Below, in pieces: positions 38,047-48,399 of a DNA stretch of 64,000 nt. A model generated the notes under the pieces. The model had not been told where the DNA came from, made no database searches, and saw only the letters and a program-made list of their open reading frames with translations. Position 1 is the stretch's first letter, and each line of letters starts with the position of its first letter. Location: positions 372,001 to 436,000 of the forward strand of contig LR877153.1 in the NCBI GenBank assembly GCA_903995115.1. Reading direction: 5' to 3'. The translations under genes and the position numbers were made by a program. This stretch comes from Angomonas deanei. Lineage: Eukaryota > Euglenozoa > Kinetoplastea > Trypanosomatida > Trypanosomatidae.

Positions 38047-40494
38047 ATGACCTCCATGTCGGATGCACAAGCAAAACGCGAGGCAAGAAAGGCAGCAAGG
38101 AATGCGACGAACCCCATGTTCTTCCCCGCCGATGTGATCCCGGCATTTATTATGAAAGCGCGTAATGGCAGTTTTCATTTTCTCATGAAGGAACCGCCCG
38201 CGGTAAAAGGCTATGTGTGGTATCTCTCCGACGTCCGCGTGGCGGACTTGGCGCAGCTGGAGGAGGAGATGCGTGTCCCGGGTCGTCGGTGGTACTGCTC
38301 TGACAAGGAAAGCTACGCGCTTCAGGTAAAGACTGGGGCGAGCACGACCGAAGGGGTGAACTACGGATGCCTCCAAAACATTCGCAATAAGGGCCAATAT
38401 TATTTTGGTATTCGTCACGGCAAGCCGCCAGTGGAGCCAATTACGTTGATCCTGACGGTCGCAGACATTTATCTCAAGAGTGCCATCCACCAAAAACGTT
38501 ACTTCAAGCTGTTGTGCAATAACATCAGCCGGGTGCTGGACAACCCCCGCGTGCACCGAAACGGAAATACCATGATTGAGGTGCGCAAGGATGTCCCCAC
38601 GGAGGAACAGATTCATCTTCTTTCCCTAATTCCCGGAGTCGCGAAAATATACAAGGCAGCCGAAGGGGAGAACAGCGGAGACCCCCGTGGAGATCTCATC
38701 ATGACGGGGACGGGAGGCATGCCTCTCACGCCGGAGCAACTTGCGCTAACGCTTATTTCTGGCGGTATTGACAGCCCAGTCGCCGCGTACCGCATCATGA
38801 CGCGCGGCTGCACAGTGCACGGAATTCATTTCCTCAACAGCACAAACGACACAGCCTCCGTGATGGAGAAGAATCGCCGTATTGCCGACAAACTTTCCCT
38901 TATTCAGGGACGTTTTCAGATGCACTACGTGGACATTAGCAAACTGCAATCACAGATCGTCGCAAACGTCCCCAACAACAACAGAACATTGATCTACAAG
39001 TGGTGCATGCTCGCGTTGGCCGCCTCCTTCGACGAGTCACACTTCATTGTGACGGGAGATTCCATTGGACAGGTCGCCTCTCAGACGGTGGAAAATATCA
39101 GCACACTGTACCCCACCATCAACAAGGCCGTCATCTCCCCTCTTGTGGGGATGACAAAGAATTATATTATTGACGAGGCCCGTAGGATCGACACCTACCG
39201 CTACTCCATCCAGGAGGGTGCGGACTGCTGCCAGTACATGATGTGCAAGACCGGCGCTAATCTGGCCATGGGACGTAGGACTTTGGAGGCGTGTGTACGC
39301 CGGATCAAACTGTCGGAACTACCAGTCCTGACGGAGACCCACTTCAACGGTTCTCTCGTCTCATCGGAGAATTCGGTGTTTTTGCCCAATATTAGTGTGA
39401 GGGAGAACAGAATTGCCCCCGGCGCACCCAGCACCCGCAAGCAGAAGGAGGGTGCGGATCAGGGGGCGGAGGCGGCAGCGGCGAAGGAGGACGCAGCAGC
39501 AGATGAGGAGGTGCCGGTATATTTCGACGCGGCGGCGGGGACCTTGATGCCACACTCCGTGAAACAGGCGGTCATGAATGCGCCGGAAGGTAACCCCAAC
39601 AGCATGCACGCCAGCGGCCGCGACGCCCGCATGGCGGTGGAGAAGGTGCGCAGCGAGATCGCCGCCGTTCTCCGTGTGCCAGCCAAAGATATCATCTTCA
39701 CGGCGGGCGGAACAGAGTCGAACAATATTGCGCTGCATGGCTACCACGTGGTACGAGACGCGTGGTCACATGCCTCCACGTCGGAGGGTGCGGAGGTACC
39801 GGAGGGCGCTACCGTGGTGCACGTGGTGGATCTCGTGAATCACGAGACCGGCAGCATAGCCCCCACGCTGAAGCGACCGGAGGGCGGCAGGCTGCACGTG
39901 GACGCCAGCCAGGCACTCACAAAAATTGATTTCAGCAAAATTGACATGAGCCAGGTCGACTCCATGACCGTCACCGCGCACAAGATCAACGGACCTGTCG
40001 GGGTTGGGGCGCTGTACCTGCGGGATCTCAAGTGCAACAAGTTATTCAGTGGTGGCTCCCAGGAAAAAGGCATTCGCCCGGGAACGGAAAATGTACCCGC
40101 GATTGTTGGGTTCGGCGCGGCTCTTCGTCTAGACAGAAGCAATTCTGCCTACCGCGAGGTGGAACAGTACCTTGTGGAGGAGTTGACGAAGTTGAACTTT
40201 GACATTAACCGCCGTGGCGAAACGAGCGGGTACATTGTCCACGCCACCCTACCAGAGGGATACGACAACACCGACTTTGTGACCGTGCTGTCTACCAAGT
40301 ACAATGTGGAGATTGGTACCGGCTCTGCCTGCAAGACGGGCGAGGAGAACACCACCGTGTACGACACGCTCGGGAAGACCCCAGCACCGAAACGGTCCGT
40401 CCGGTTTAGTTGGGATGCGTTCGCAACATTGGACGACGTAGAGAAAGTAGTGAACGCCGTGAAAAGGGCTCTAACCGACTTGAAGAAAAAATAG
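38047..40494 (+). CDS. ThiI-type tRNA sulfurtransferase fused to a cysteine desulfurase
   Basis: 815 aa. N-terminal half resembles ThiI: a ferredoxin-like/THUMP region (residues 30-215) and a PP-loop ATPase with SGGIDSPVAAY at about 238-248, followed by HIDSIGQVASQT-like VTGDSIGQVASQTVEN and ADCCQYMMCK. ThiI adenylates U8 of tRNA and inserts sulfur. A linker rich in Ala/Glu (about 465-490) joins a class V aminotransferase: VYFDAAAGT, FTAGGTESNNIAL, HVDASQ, PLP Lys in TAHKINGPVGVGALY (about 645), and Cys loop GSACKTGEE (about 761). The desulfurase lacks roughly 45 residues after ESNNIAL, including the segment with the PLP-stacking His. Sulfur could pass within one chain. Start ATG 38047. Confidence 0.88.
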   Translation: MTSMSDAQAKREARKAARNATNPMFFPADVIPAFIMKARNGSFHFLMKEPPAVKGYVWYLSDVRVADLAQLEEEMRVPGRRWYCSDKESYALQVKTGASTTEGVNYGCLQNIRNKGQYYFGIRHGKPPVEPITLILTVADIYLKSAIHQKRYFKLLCNNISRVLDNPRVHRNGNTMIEVRKDVPTEEQIHLLSLIPGVAKIYKAAEGENSGDPRGDLIMTGTGGMPLTPEQLALTLISGGIDSPVAAYRIMTRGCTVHGIHFLNSTNDTASVMEKNRRIADKLSLIQGRFQMHYVDISKLQSQIVANVPNNNRTLIYKWCMLALAASFDESHFIVTGDSIGQVASQTVENISTLYPTINKAVISPLVGMTKNYIIDEARRIDTYRYSIQEGADCCQYMMCKTGANLAMGRRTLEACVRRIKLSELPVLTETHFNGSLVSSENSVFLPNISVRENRIAPGAPSTRKQKEGADQGAEAAAAKEDAAADEEVPVYFDAAAGTLMPHSVKQAVMNAPEGNPNSMHASGRDARMAVEKVRSEIAAVLRVPAKDIIFTAGGTESNNIALHGYHVVRDAWSHASTSEGAEVPEGATVVHVVDLVNHETGSIAPTLKRPEGGRLHVDASQALTKIDFSKIDMSQVDSMTVTAHKINGPVGVGALYLRDLKCNKLFSGGSQEKGIRPGTENVPAIVGFGAALRLDRSNSAYREVEQYLVEELTKLNFDINRRGETSGYIVHATLPEGYDNTDFVTVLSTKYNVEIGTGSACKTGEENTTVYDTLGKTPAPKRSVRFSWDAFATLDDVEKVVNAVKRALTDLKKK

Positions 40495-40785
40495 AGAAAT
40501 GCACCAAGTGTATTCTCCATTCTCATTTTTCCGTTTCTTTCTTCGATAAATGATGACACTGTATAAATTAACCGAACCGTCTTACTTTTTTTTTTTTTTT
40601 TTGTTCTTACAATTAAAAATAATAATAACACTTAGTTAATAATTAATTAAAAAAAAAAAAAAAACAACAACTTGCTACACCAATTTCTGTTTTTACACGG
40701 CTTAAAGTGCACAATTTAGATTAGTGGACTCATATTATTTTTCGTATCTCAATATTTTTTTTTTTTAGGAAAAACAAAAGATAGA

Positions 40786-41121
40786 ATGAAGTCCATTAAC
40801 TTTCGAAGTATTGATAAGTTGTGCTCTCTGCTGCTCGCCTCGGGAGGAAATCACGCCAAGGTGGAAAGTATTGTAGGTAGCGGGATACGCCAGCGGGTGA
40901 TTGACAAGGATAGCCTCCCACTCATTGTGCAACGGCTGGCCGGCCAGGGAAACCAGTGGCAGACGGCGCTGCTGGTGCTGCAAAGTAGACAGCTCGCCAG
41001 TCATAACATTGCAAGAGACCCGTCCATGTGGAAGACATTGGAGAGGGCGATTCCGGAGGACGTGAAAGCAAAGGAAAATGTTAGGCCGGTGATCGCGAGT
41101 TCGTTAAGGAAGGAAAAGTAA
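40786..41121 (+). CDS. Small hypothetical protein
   Basis: 111 aa, ATG 40786, mostly helical and basic. The segment GNQWQTALLVLQSRQL recalls single repeats of kinetoplastid mitochondrial PPR-like proteins (W-x-x-AL-x-x-L), but one repeat is not enough to assign the family. Proline-free helices flank it; the C-terminus is Lys-rich. No signal or membrane segment. A small mitochondrial RNA or ribosome factor is one possibility. Confidence 0.6.
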   Translation: MKSINFRSIDKLCSLLLASGGNHAKVESIVGSGIRQRVIDKDSLPLIVQRLAGQGNQWQTALLVLQSRQLASHNIARDPSMWKTLERAIPEDVKAKENVRPVIASSLRKEK

Positions 41122-41382
41122 TGAATGACCTCTTTTTGCGTATTTAGCTGCTACCATGTGATGACGTGACGAATATTACTATTTGCACTTTTTTTTTTTT
41201 TTTGGCATTTGGCATTTTTCTACTTCGTCTAACACGGTTGATTTTCCTCTCTCCATTTTTTCATTAGTATCTTTTTCTTTTAATTATTATTGTTTTATTA
41301 AAACAGTAACAACAGTCATAGAACACTGTGCTGCTTTTATAGATTTATTATTCTCATCCCTTTTCACACTTTACACCAGTAA

Positions 41383-44300
41383 ATGAAATTGCGCAAGTAC
41401 GATTGGGGCCCTGTGGGGAGAAAACCGGTGGAGCCTTCGTACCTACGGAAGGACTTGGAGTTCCAGGTGCTGGACTGCTGCCAGACGAAAGGGTTTCCCC
41501 ATCCCACTGTCTCCACGGTGAAGCACGTGGAGGTCCCCATCGTGCGACTGTACGGTGTCACCAGGGAAGGTCACAGTGTGCTGGTCCACTGCTACAACTA
41601 TGAGCCGTACCTGTGGATTGAGCCCCCCGCCGGCTGGCTCCCCGTGTACTCCCAGAAGTTGGTGAGCTTTCTCAATAAAAACCTGGAGACCCAGACTCGC
41701 GTGCCCAACACGGTTGTGCGTATCGAGCAACACCAACGCCGCAGCTTAATGCATTTCAAGGGGGAGGGCCACAAACCACATCTCAAGATTGTCGTGCAGC
41801 TCCCCCAGCACATTCCCAAGCTGCGAACCCTTCTGTCCGACCGTGGAGTGCAGTGCGAAGGGGCCTGGGAGGGGTACCGGACGTTTCCGACCTTTGAGAG
41901 TAACATCATTTTCCCACTTCGGTTTCTAGTGGATAACGATATTGGTGGGTGCAACTGGGCTACCATCCCTTGCGGTAAGCTCGTGTCGGTCGATCAAAAG
42001 ACCTCCACCAGTCAAATTGAGGTGGCGTGCACGGCGGGGGCGGTTCAGAATCATGAGCCAGTGGGAGACTACCTCTCTATTGCCCCCCTTCGTATTCTCT
42101 CGATTGATATTGAGTGTCAGGGTCGAAAAGGACTCTTCCCCGAGCCGGAACACGATCCAGTCATTCAAATTGCCAATCACTGCGTGGAGTACGGCCACGA
42201 GTCGGAGCCGCTCACCAAGTCTATTTTCACCCTCAACAGTTGCTCCCCGATTGCTGGGGCGCAAGTGTACTCCTTCGAAACAGAGGAAGAAATGCTGGTG
42301 GCTTGGGCGAGTTTCCTGAAAGCACTGGACCCCGATATTTTGACGGGTTATAACATTTGCAATTTCGATTTTCCCTATTTGCTCAATCGCGGTTCCTCCT
42401 TGCATGTGGCGGATTCTTTTCACTTCTGGGGAAGGCAAATCCACGAACGGACTATCGCGAGAGACAAGACATTTCAGTCCAAGCAGATGGGCAACCGAGA
42501 GTACACGGAGCTGACGCTGGAGGGTCGTATTATTATGGATGCGATGGTGGTCATACAGCGAGACTACAAGCTTCGTTCATACACGCTGAATGCAGTGTCC
42601 AACCACTTTTTGGGAGAGCAGAAGGAGGATGTGCACCACTCCATCATAGCGGATTTACAGCAGGGGAACGAGGAAACCCGTCGTCGTTTGGCCGTGTACT
42701 GTCTGAAGGATGCCTACCTGCCCGTCAAACTGCTAGACCGACTGATGTGTGTCGTCAACAATGTGGAGATGGCGCGTGTGACGGGTGTACCGGTGGGCTG
42801 GCTGTTGGAACGAGGGCAGCAGATTAAAGTATTCTCCATGCTTCTGAGGAAGTCGCTGAAAAAGAACCTGGTGGTCCCAACCAAGGAGTACATGGGAGGA
42901 GGCGACCGTGGCTACGAAGGCGCTACCGTGATTGAGCCGGAGAGAGGGTTTTACAACTGCCCGGTGGCAACCCTCGATTTTGCCTCTCTTTACCCTTCCA
43001 TTATTATCGCTCACAACTTGTGCTACTCTACCCTGTTGGAGAAAAAGGATATATCCCAGTACTCGGAGGATATGCTGGACCGCACCCCGACGGGAGACGT
43101 GTTTGTCAAACAGAGCGTCTTTCCAGGTATCCTACCAGAGGTGCTCCAAGATTTGCTAGCCGCCCGTAAGAATGCCCGCGCCATGATGAAGAACGTCCCT
43201 CCCAACTCCCTCGAGTACAAGGTGCTGAACGGTCGTCAGCTCGCGCTGAAGGTGAGCGCCAACTCCGTGTACGGTTTCACTGGGGCACAGGTGGGTAAAC
43301 TGCCGTGCCTCGAGATTAGTGCCTCCACCACCGCGTATGGTCGTCAGATGATTGATACCACGAAAAAGTTGGTGGAGGAGCTCTACCCCGGTACGAGGGT
43401 GCTCTACGGTGATACCGACTCTGTCATGATTAAGTGTATTACAGACGAGGCGGCACCTGATAAGGAACGGTTGCAGGTGGCCATGGATTTTGGCAAGGAG
43501 GCGGCCGATAGGGTGTCCAGCCATTTCTTGAAGCCGATTCGTTTAGAATTCGAAAAGGTATACTTCCCTTTCCTCCTCATGAACAAGAAGCGGTACGCGG
43601 GGTTGTTGTGGACCAACACCGATAAGTTTGACAAGCTGGACGCCAAAGGTATTGAGACGGTCAGACGGGATAACTGTCCGCTGGTGGCACGCATGGTGTC
43701 GGGTGTGCTCAACCGTATTCTCATTCACCGCTCAGTGGAGAGTGCGGTGGAGTTTGTGAAGGGGACCATCAGCGATTTGCTGCTCAACCGACTTGATATT
43801 TCTAATCTAGTGATCACCAAGGCCTTTTCAAAAGCGGAGGATCAGTACGTCGGGTCTCAGGCCCACATCGCGCTGGTGGAGCGCATGCGTAAGCGTGACC
43901 CCGCCTCCGCCCCCACCATCGGCGACCGTGTTGCCTATGTGATCATCAAAGGACCAAAGGGCGCAAAAGCGTTTGAGAAGAGTGAGGATCCCATCTACGT
44001 GCTGGACAACAATATTCCTATCGACACGCAGTATTACCTCGAACATCAGCTCAAACCACCCATCATGCGTGTGTTTGAAGGTGTCCTGGATGACCCCACG
44101 GACCTCATTAAAGGAGACCACACACGCCATATTGTCATCAGCGCACCAAGCAAGAATGCTGGTGGACTCATGAAGTTTGTGAAAGTCCAGCTGCAGTGCA
44201 TTTCCTGTCGTGCGGCGATCAAGGAAGGGGCGCTGTGTGAAAACTGTCAAAGTCGTGGACCAGAGGTGTACGGCCTGCTGCTAGCAAAACGAAACCACTA

Positions 44301-44478
44301 CGAGTCCATCTACTCTCAAGTGTGGACGCAGTGCCAGCAGTGTCAGGGGTCGTTGCTGCAGGAGGTGATTTGCTCTAGCAAGGACTGTCCCGTCTTTTAT
44401 ATGCGGAAAAAGGTCCAGAAGGATTTACTGGAGCAGCAAACGCTGATTGACCGATTCGGCCTGGTGGAGGATTGGTAA
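41383..44478 (+). CDS. POLD1: DNA polymerase delta catalytic subunit
   Basis: 1031 aa B-family polymerase, the lagging-strand replicase. The proofreading exonuclease shows Exo I LSIDIECQG (about 238-246), Exo II GYNICNFDFPYLLNR and Exo III YCLKDAYLPVKL. The polymerase shows motif A LDFASLYPSIIIAHNLCYSTLL (about 530), motif B KVSANSVYGFTGAQ and motif C LYGDTDSVM (about 675). The C-terminus has two zinc clusters: CISCRAAIKEGALCENC (CysA, PCNA contact) and CQQCQG...CSSKDCP (CysB, 4Fe-4S site for accessory subunits). All catalytic residues are present and the length fits. Delta rather than zeta or alpha is supported by the motif A and B text. Confidence 0.96.
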   Translation: MKLRKYDWGPVGRKPVEPSYLRKDLEFQVLDCCQTKGFPHPTVSTVKHVEVPIVRLYGVTREGHSVLVHCYNYEPYLWIEPPAGWLPVYSQKLVSFLNKNLETQTRVPNTVVRIEQHQRRSLMHFKGEGHKPHLKIVVQLPQHIPKLRTLLSDRGVQCEGAWEGYRTFPTFESNIIFPLRFLVDNDIGGCNWATIPCGKLVSVDQKTSTSQIEVACTAGAVQNHEPVGDYLSIAPLRILSIDIECQGRKGLFPEPEHDPVIQIANHCVEYGHESEPLTKSIFTLNSCSPIAGAQVYSFETEEEMLVAWASFLKALDPDILTGYNICNFDFPYLLNRGSSLHVADSFHFWGRQIHERTIARDKTFQSKQMGNREYTELTLEGRIIMDAMVVIQRDYKLRSYTLNAVSNHFLGEQKEDVHHSIIADLQQGNEETRRRLAVYCLKDAYLPVKLLDRLMCVVNNVEMARVTGVPVGWLLERGQQIKVFSMLLRKSLKKNLVVPTKEYMGGGDRGYEGATVIEPERGFYNCPVATLDFASLYPSIIIAHNLCYSTLLEKKDISQYSEDMLDRTPTGDVFVKQSVFPGILPEVLQDLLAARKNARAMMKNVPPNSLEYKVLNGRQLALKVSANSVYGFTGAQVGKLPCLEISASTTAYGRQMIDTTKKLVEELYPGTRVLYGDTDSVMIKCITDEAAPDKERLQVAMDFGKEAADRVSSHFLKPIRLEFEKVYFPFLLMNKKRYAGLLWTNTDKFDKLDAKGIETVRRDNCPLVARMVSGVLNRILIHRSVESAVEFVKGTISDLLLNRLDISNLVITKAFSKAEDQYVGSQAHIALVERMRKRDPASAPTIGDRVAYVIIKGPKGAKAFEKSEDPIYVLDNNIPIDTQYYLEHQLKPPIMRVFEGVLDDPTDLIKGDHTRHIVISAPSKNAGGLMKFVKVQLQCISCRAAIKEGALCENCQSRGPEVYGLLLAKRNHYESIYSQVWTQCQQCQGSLLQEVICSSKDCPVFYMRKKVQKDLLEQQTLIDRFGLVEDW

Positions 44479-44720
44479 TAAATGATAGAAAGTATATTTC
44501 TATACTTGTCCATAGAAGGAATAAATAAATGAAAATGACAAACATTTTTGTGGTTCTTTCGAGTTTTATTAGCGAGGTATCTGTTTCCATATTCATTCAC
44601 TGCGCACCGAAAACGAGACGTAGATTTCATCTCATAACCCTCCTTTTTTTTTTTTTTTAACAGTTATTGTAGAGAAAAGTAAAAGTTAATATTCAATAAT
44701 AGCTCTTTTTAACTATTCGC

Positions 44721-47700
44721 ATGCCCGATTCATCACTTCCTCGTATACGGCAGCGTCAGGACTTGCTCACCGTTCCTGATTTCGAACGGGCAATGAATGA
44801 TATCGCCGCCGTCGACTTATACGAGCAGACGTTGCTAGAGTGCGTTCGAGCCGGGACAGACCCGAACGCGAAGACGGTGGTGGTCACCTACGAAGGTTAT
44901 GTCGAACCGACGTTTGACGCCGAGCGTGGCCGGGAATTGGCAGAGGAGCACGCCAAAGCCACCGCCGCTATTCATAGACAGAGGGAGGAGATCATTCGAG
45001 TTCTCCGTTCCTCTCCCAAACACATGGCACTCTCCGACTTTGATCGGCTGCTAGTGGAGACCGAGTACTACACCGGTCTGCGGGAGTGGGATGGGACGGG
45101 GGAGGATGTCGCCCCTAGTCAGGGCACCGGCCGACTGACCCGCCAGCACAAGGAGGACAATGAGAATTCGATGGACTGCGAGACGCTAAGACTCACTGAG
45201 ACACCCTCTTTTATCAAGGGGAAGCTGAGACCGTATCAGGTGGAGGGTGTGAACTGGCTTTTAGATTTATTCTCTCGCAACATCAACGGCATTCTGGCCG
45301 ACGAGATGGGTCTCGGGAAAACGTTTCAGACCATTGCCACCATCGCGTATCTCAAGTTCGGCATGGGTATCCCTGGGCCGCACCTTGTGGTGTGCCCCAA
45401 GTCCGTCATGGGAAACTGGTTCCGTGAGTTCCGCCAGTGGTGTCCGGCGCTCTCCGTGTACAAGTTTCACGCGGCGAGTGATATCCGAAAGGCACTCGTC
45501 AAGTCGCACCTGCAGCCGCCTGACCACCTCAAGTACGATGTGGTGGTGACCACATTCGAGATGGTGCTGGATGAGTTTTCCGCCTTTCAAAAGATCAGGT
45601 GGCAGTATCTCATTGTGGACGAGGCGCACAAGTTGAAGAATGATCAAAGTCGCGCTCACATGGCGCTAGATTCCCTCCACACGTCGCATAGAATTATTAT
45701 TACTGGCACACCGCTTCAGAATAACTTGAAGGAGCTGTGGGCGCTGCTACACTTTTTGGCACCAAAGCTATTCAAGGATTCGAGTGTGTTCGACGCCTGG
45801 TTCGACACCAATGCCGGTCAGCAGGACGATAACGCGATGGAAAACCTACACAAGATCCTTTCCCCCATGATGCTGCGACGTCTGAAGGCGGACGTCAACA
45901 CCGGCATCCCGCCCAAGAAGGAGATTTACGTCTCCTGCAAGCTGTCCAAGAAACAGCGTGAGTGGTACCTGCACGTTCTCACCAACGATGCGGAGGCCCT
46001 TAACAAGGCGAGCGGAGGCAGCATCACCTCCCTCTCCAATGTGCTCATGCAACTTCGTAAAGTCATCAACCACCCCTATCTCATGAAGGGCGGAGAAGAG
46101 GGACCGCCGTTTATCACGGACGAGAAACTCATTAAGACCAGTGGTAAGATGGTAATCCTGGACAAGCTGCTTCACCGACTTCGGGCGGACAAGGAGGGAC
46201 AGCACAAGGTTCTCATCTTCTCGCAGTTCACCACCATGCTGGATATTATTGAAGACTACTGCAACTTTCGTGGTATCAAGTACTGCAGAATCGACGGTAA
46301 CACTAGCGGGTACCAGCGTGACAGTCAGATGGCTGCCTTTAACGCACCCAACAGTGAATACTTTGTCTTTTTACTGTCGACTCGTGCTGGCGGTTTGGGT
46401 ATTAACCTACAGGCCGCCAACCACGTCATTCTGTACGACTCTGATTGGAACCCGCAGATGGATTTGCAGGCACAGGACCGCGCCCACCGTATCGGTCAGA
46501 AACGCAGCGTTCGTGTCTACCGCTTCGTCACCGACCAGACGGTGGAGGAGCGCATCTACCGCCGAGCCCTCAAGAAGCTTTATCTGGATGCAGTGGTGGT
46601 GCAGCAGGGACGGATACAGTCCAAGGCCACCAACCAAGTCTCCAAGGAAGAAATGCTGTCCATGATTAAATTTGGTGCGGAGGAGATTTTCAAGAGCCGT
46701 CACGAGGACATCACGGAGGCAGATATTGATCAACTCCTCGATGCCGGTGAGGCGAAGTCTAGCATGCTCACCGATGAGACCAAGAAGCAGATCCAGGCGT
46801 CTCTCGCGAGTTTCGAGCTCGGCGCGGAGGAGGCCAACCTGTACGATTTCGAGGGGGTTAGTTTCCGTGACGGGGAGAAGACACGCACGCTTCACCTCCG
46901 ACTGAAGGAGAGCATCTCCCAGGAGGACTTAAAGAAGGAGTGTGAAAAGTATGGCGATGTGGTGAAGGTGGCGTTGCACCCGAACTTGAAGGAGGCGCTG
47001 GTGTACTACCGCTCCCTTGGTAGCGCCATTGAGGCACAGAGCAAACTGCCGTTTGAAAGCGTGTTTGCGAGTAAGGACACCACCGCGGTGGTGACGGGAG
47101 AGATGATTACAGAGCTGATTGGAGAGCAAAAACTCGGTCGTGGCCATCGTGTCCGTGAGGAGCGGCAAATGTACATCCCCCCAGAGGTACGGACAGAGTC
47201 CAGGCAACCCGCCATGCGTCTGCCGGCGGCCCCCCGTTTTCCTTCCTACCAACTGTTCAACGCTAAACGACTGACGGAGCTGCACAACTTGGAGGTGGCG
47301 CTGAAGATTGAAAAGTGGAAGAAAAAGAACGCCAAGAAGCCCGCCAAGGAGAGTACCATAGAGGCGGATGAGAAGGAGGAGGACGAGGAGAGCGAGGACG
47401 AGGCCGAGGCGGAGCTGCCCCCTGTGGAGAAGGCAGAGCGGGAACGGCTGCTGCAGGAGGGATTTGCAAACTGGACGAGCGCCGAGTACCGTGCCGTGAT
47501 CGCTGCTCTGTGTAGCGGGACGGTGGACCTGGATGACTACACCACCATCGCCGCCGCGGTCGGCCCCACCAAGACACCGCAGGAGGTGAAGGAGTACATC
47601 CTGGCCTTCTTTGAGCGAGGTGAGCAGAGCGTGAAGGGCTACGCCCGCATTGAGGCGCGCATCAAGAAGGCAAGAGATAAGCGACAAGAGAAGGAGAATC

Positions 47701-48017
47701 TAATTCGTGCGGCGAGGTGGAAGGTGGAGTCCTGTGATACCCCAGAGACCCAAATGACGTTCCGTACGAAAGGGGTGACGTCACTGGATAAAAAGTTATT
47801 CCTAACCGCCTATCGCTCCAACTTTGATAACGAAAACGTCGCCAGTTTGTTTCAGACCTTGCCAGAGAATAAGTTTGACGTTTGGTGTCAGTCCCGCTAT
47901 GAGTCGTACTTTGAGCGACGCCTTCGTGTTTTACTCTTTTCGGTGAAGCGGGAGTGGGAGTTGGTGAACGGAGGAGACGGAAATACACGACCGCTCACAC
48001 GGAAGCGGATGGAGTAA
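44721..48017 (+). CDS. ISWI-type chromatin remodelling ATPase
   Basis: 1098 aa. SNF2 ATPase: LRPYQVEGVNWLLDLFSRNINGILADEMGLGKTFQTIA (Walker A about 193), DEAH at about 299, ITGTPLQNNLKELWALL, FSQFTTMLDIIEDY and TRAGGLGINLQAANHVILYDSDWNPQ-type helicase C motifs with DRAHRIGQ. C-terminal: IEADEKEEDEE, then GFANWTSAEYRAVIAAL (SANT) and a degenerate SLIDE-like helix, preceded by a HAND-like region. Between ATPase and HAND, residues about 716-785 (TLHLRLKESISQEDLKKECEKYGDVVKVALHP...) look like an RRM fold, unusual for ISWI. Slides nucleosomes; in trypanosomes ISWI is known to help silence surface antigen loci. Confidence 0.93.
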   Translation: MPDSSLPRIRQRQDLLTVPDFERAMNDIAAVDLYEQTLLECVRAGTDPNAKTVVVTYEGYVEPTFDAERGRELAEEHAKATAAIHRQREEIIRVLRSSPKHMALSDFDRLLVETEYYTGLREWDGTGEDVAPSQGTGRLTRQHKEDNENSMDCETLRLTETPSFIKGKLRPYQVEGVNWLLDLFSRNINGILADEMGLGKTFQTIATIAYLKFGMGIPGPHLVVCPKSVMGNWFREFRQWCPALSVYKFHAASDIRKALVKSHLQPPDHLKYDVVVTTFEMVLDEFSAFQKIRWQYLIVDEAHKLKNDQSRAHMALDSLHTSHRIIITGTPLQNNLKELWALLHFLAPKLFKDSSVFDAWFDTNAGQQDDNAMENLHKILSPMMLRRLKADVNTGIPPKKEIYVSCKLSKKQREWYLHVLTNDAEALNKASGGSITSLSNVLMQLRKVINHPYLMKGGEEGPPFITDEKLIKTSGKMVILDKLLHRLRADKEGQHKVLIFSQFTTMLDIIEDYCNFRGIKYCRIDGNTSGYQRDSQMAAFNAPNSEYFVFLLSTRAGGLGINLQAANHVILYDSDWNPQMDLQAQDRAHRIGQKRSVRVYRFVTDQTVEERIYRRALKKLYLDAVVVQQGRIQSKATNQVSKEEMLSMIKFGAEEIFKSRHEDITEADIDQLLDAGEAKSSMLTDETKKQIQASLASFELGAEEANLYDFEGVSFRDGEKTRTLHLRLKESISQEDLKKECEKYGDVVKVALHPNLKEALVYYRSLGSAIEAQSKLPFESVFASKDTTAVVTGEMITELIGEQKLGRGHRVREERQMYIPPEVRTESRQPAMRLPAAPRFPSYQLFNAKRLTELHNLEVALKIEKWKKKNAKKPAKESTIEADEKEEDEESEDEAEAELPPVEKAERERLLQEGFANWTSAEYRAVIAALCSGTVDLDDYTTIAAAVGPTKTPQEVKEYILAFFERGEQSVKGYARIEARIKKARDKRQEKENLIRAARWKVESCDTPETQMTFRTKGVTSLDKKLFLTAYRSNFDNENVASLFQTLPENKFDVWCQSRYESYFERRLRVLLFSVKREWELVNGGDGNTRPLTRKRME

Positions 48018-48399
48018 GACCCCTGTTTTTAAAAACTCTTTTTAAAAACTCTTTTTTTATTTTATACCGTCGTTAATTCAGCATATATTTTTTCCATAAA
48101 CCATATATATATAATAAGTGTCATAGATTAAAAAAAAATGATAACATAAAACTAGAAATGAAGTCGAATTTTTTTTTTTTACCCCCATGTGGAGACTTTT
48201 TTCAGAAGTCATTTTTTTTCCCTTTTCTCCCCTTCTTTTACGTCAGATTGTAATCGGTGTTTAGTAGCATTCGCAACAACTTTTTATTTAGGATAGTTGT
48301 TGTAACCCCCCTTTGTCTATTTTTTTTTTTTCATAAAAAAAAATTTAGACACCTTTTTTTTTTTTTGAAAGTAATTTGATCTTTTTAAAGCAGTAATCG
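48018..48399. other. Intergenic spacer
   Basis: 382 bases, with a direct repeat TTTTTAAAAACTC near 48030 and 48040 and several T runs. No gene seen. Confidence 0.6.

Noticed and set aside
46929-47687. 252-codon frame antisense to ISWI
   Set aside because: Leu/His-rich mirror of the coding strand; no motif.
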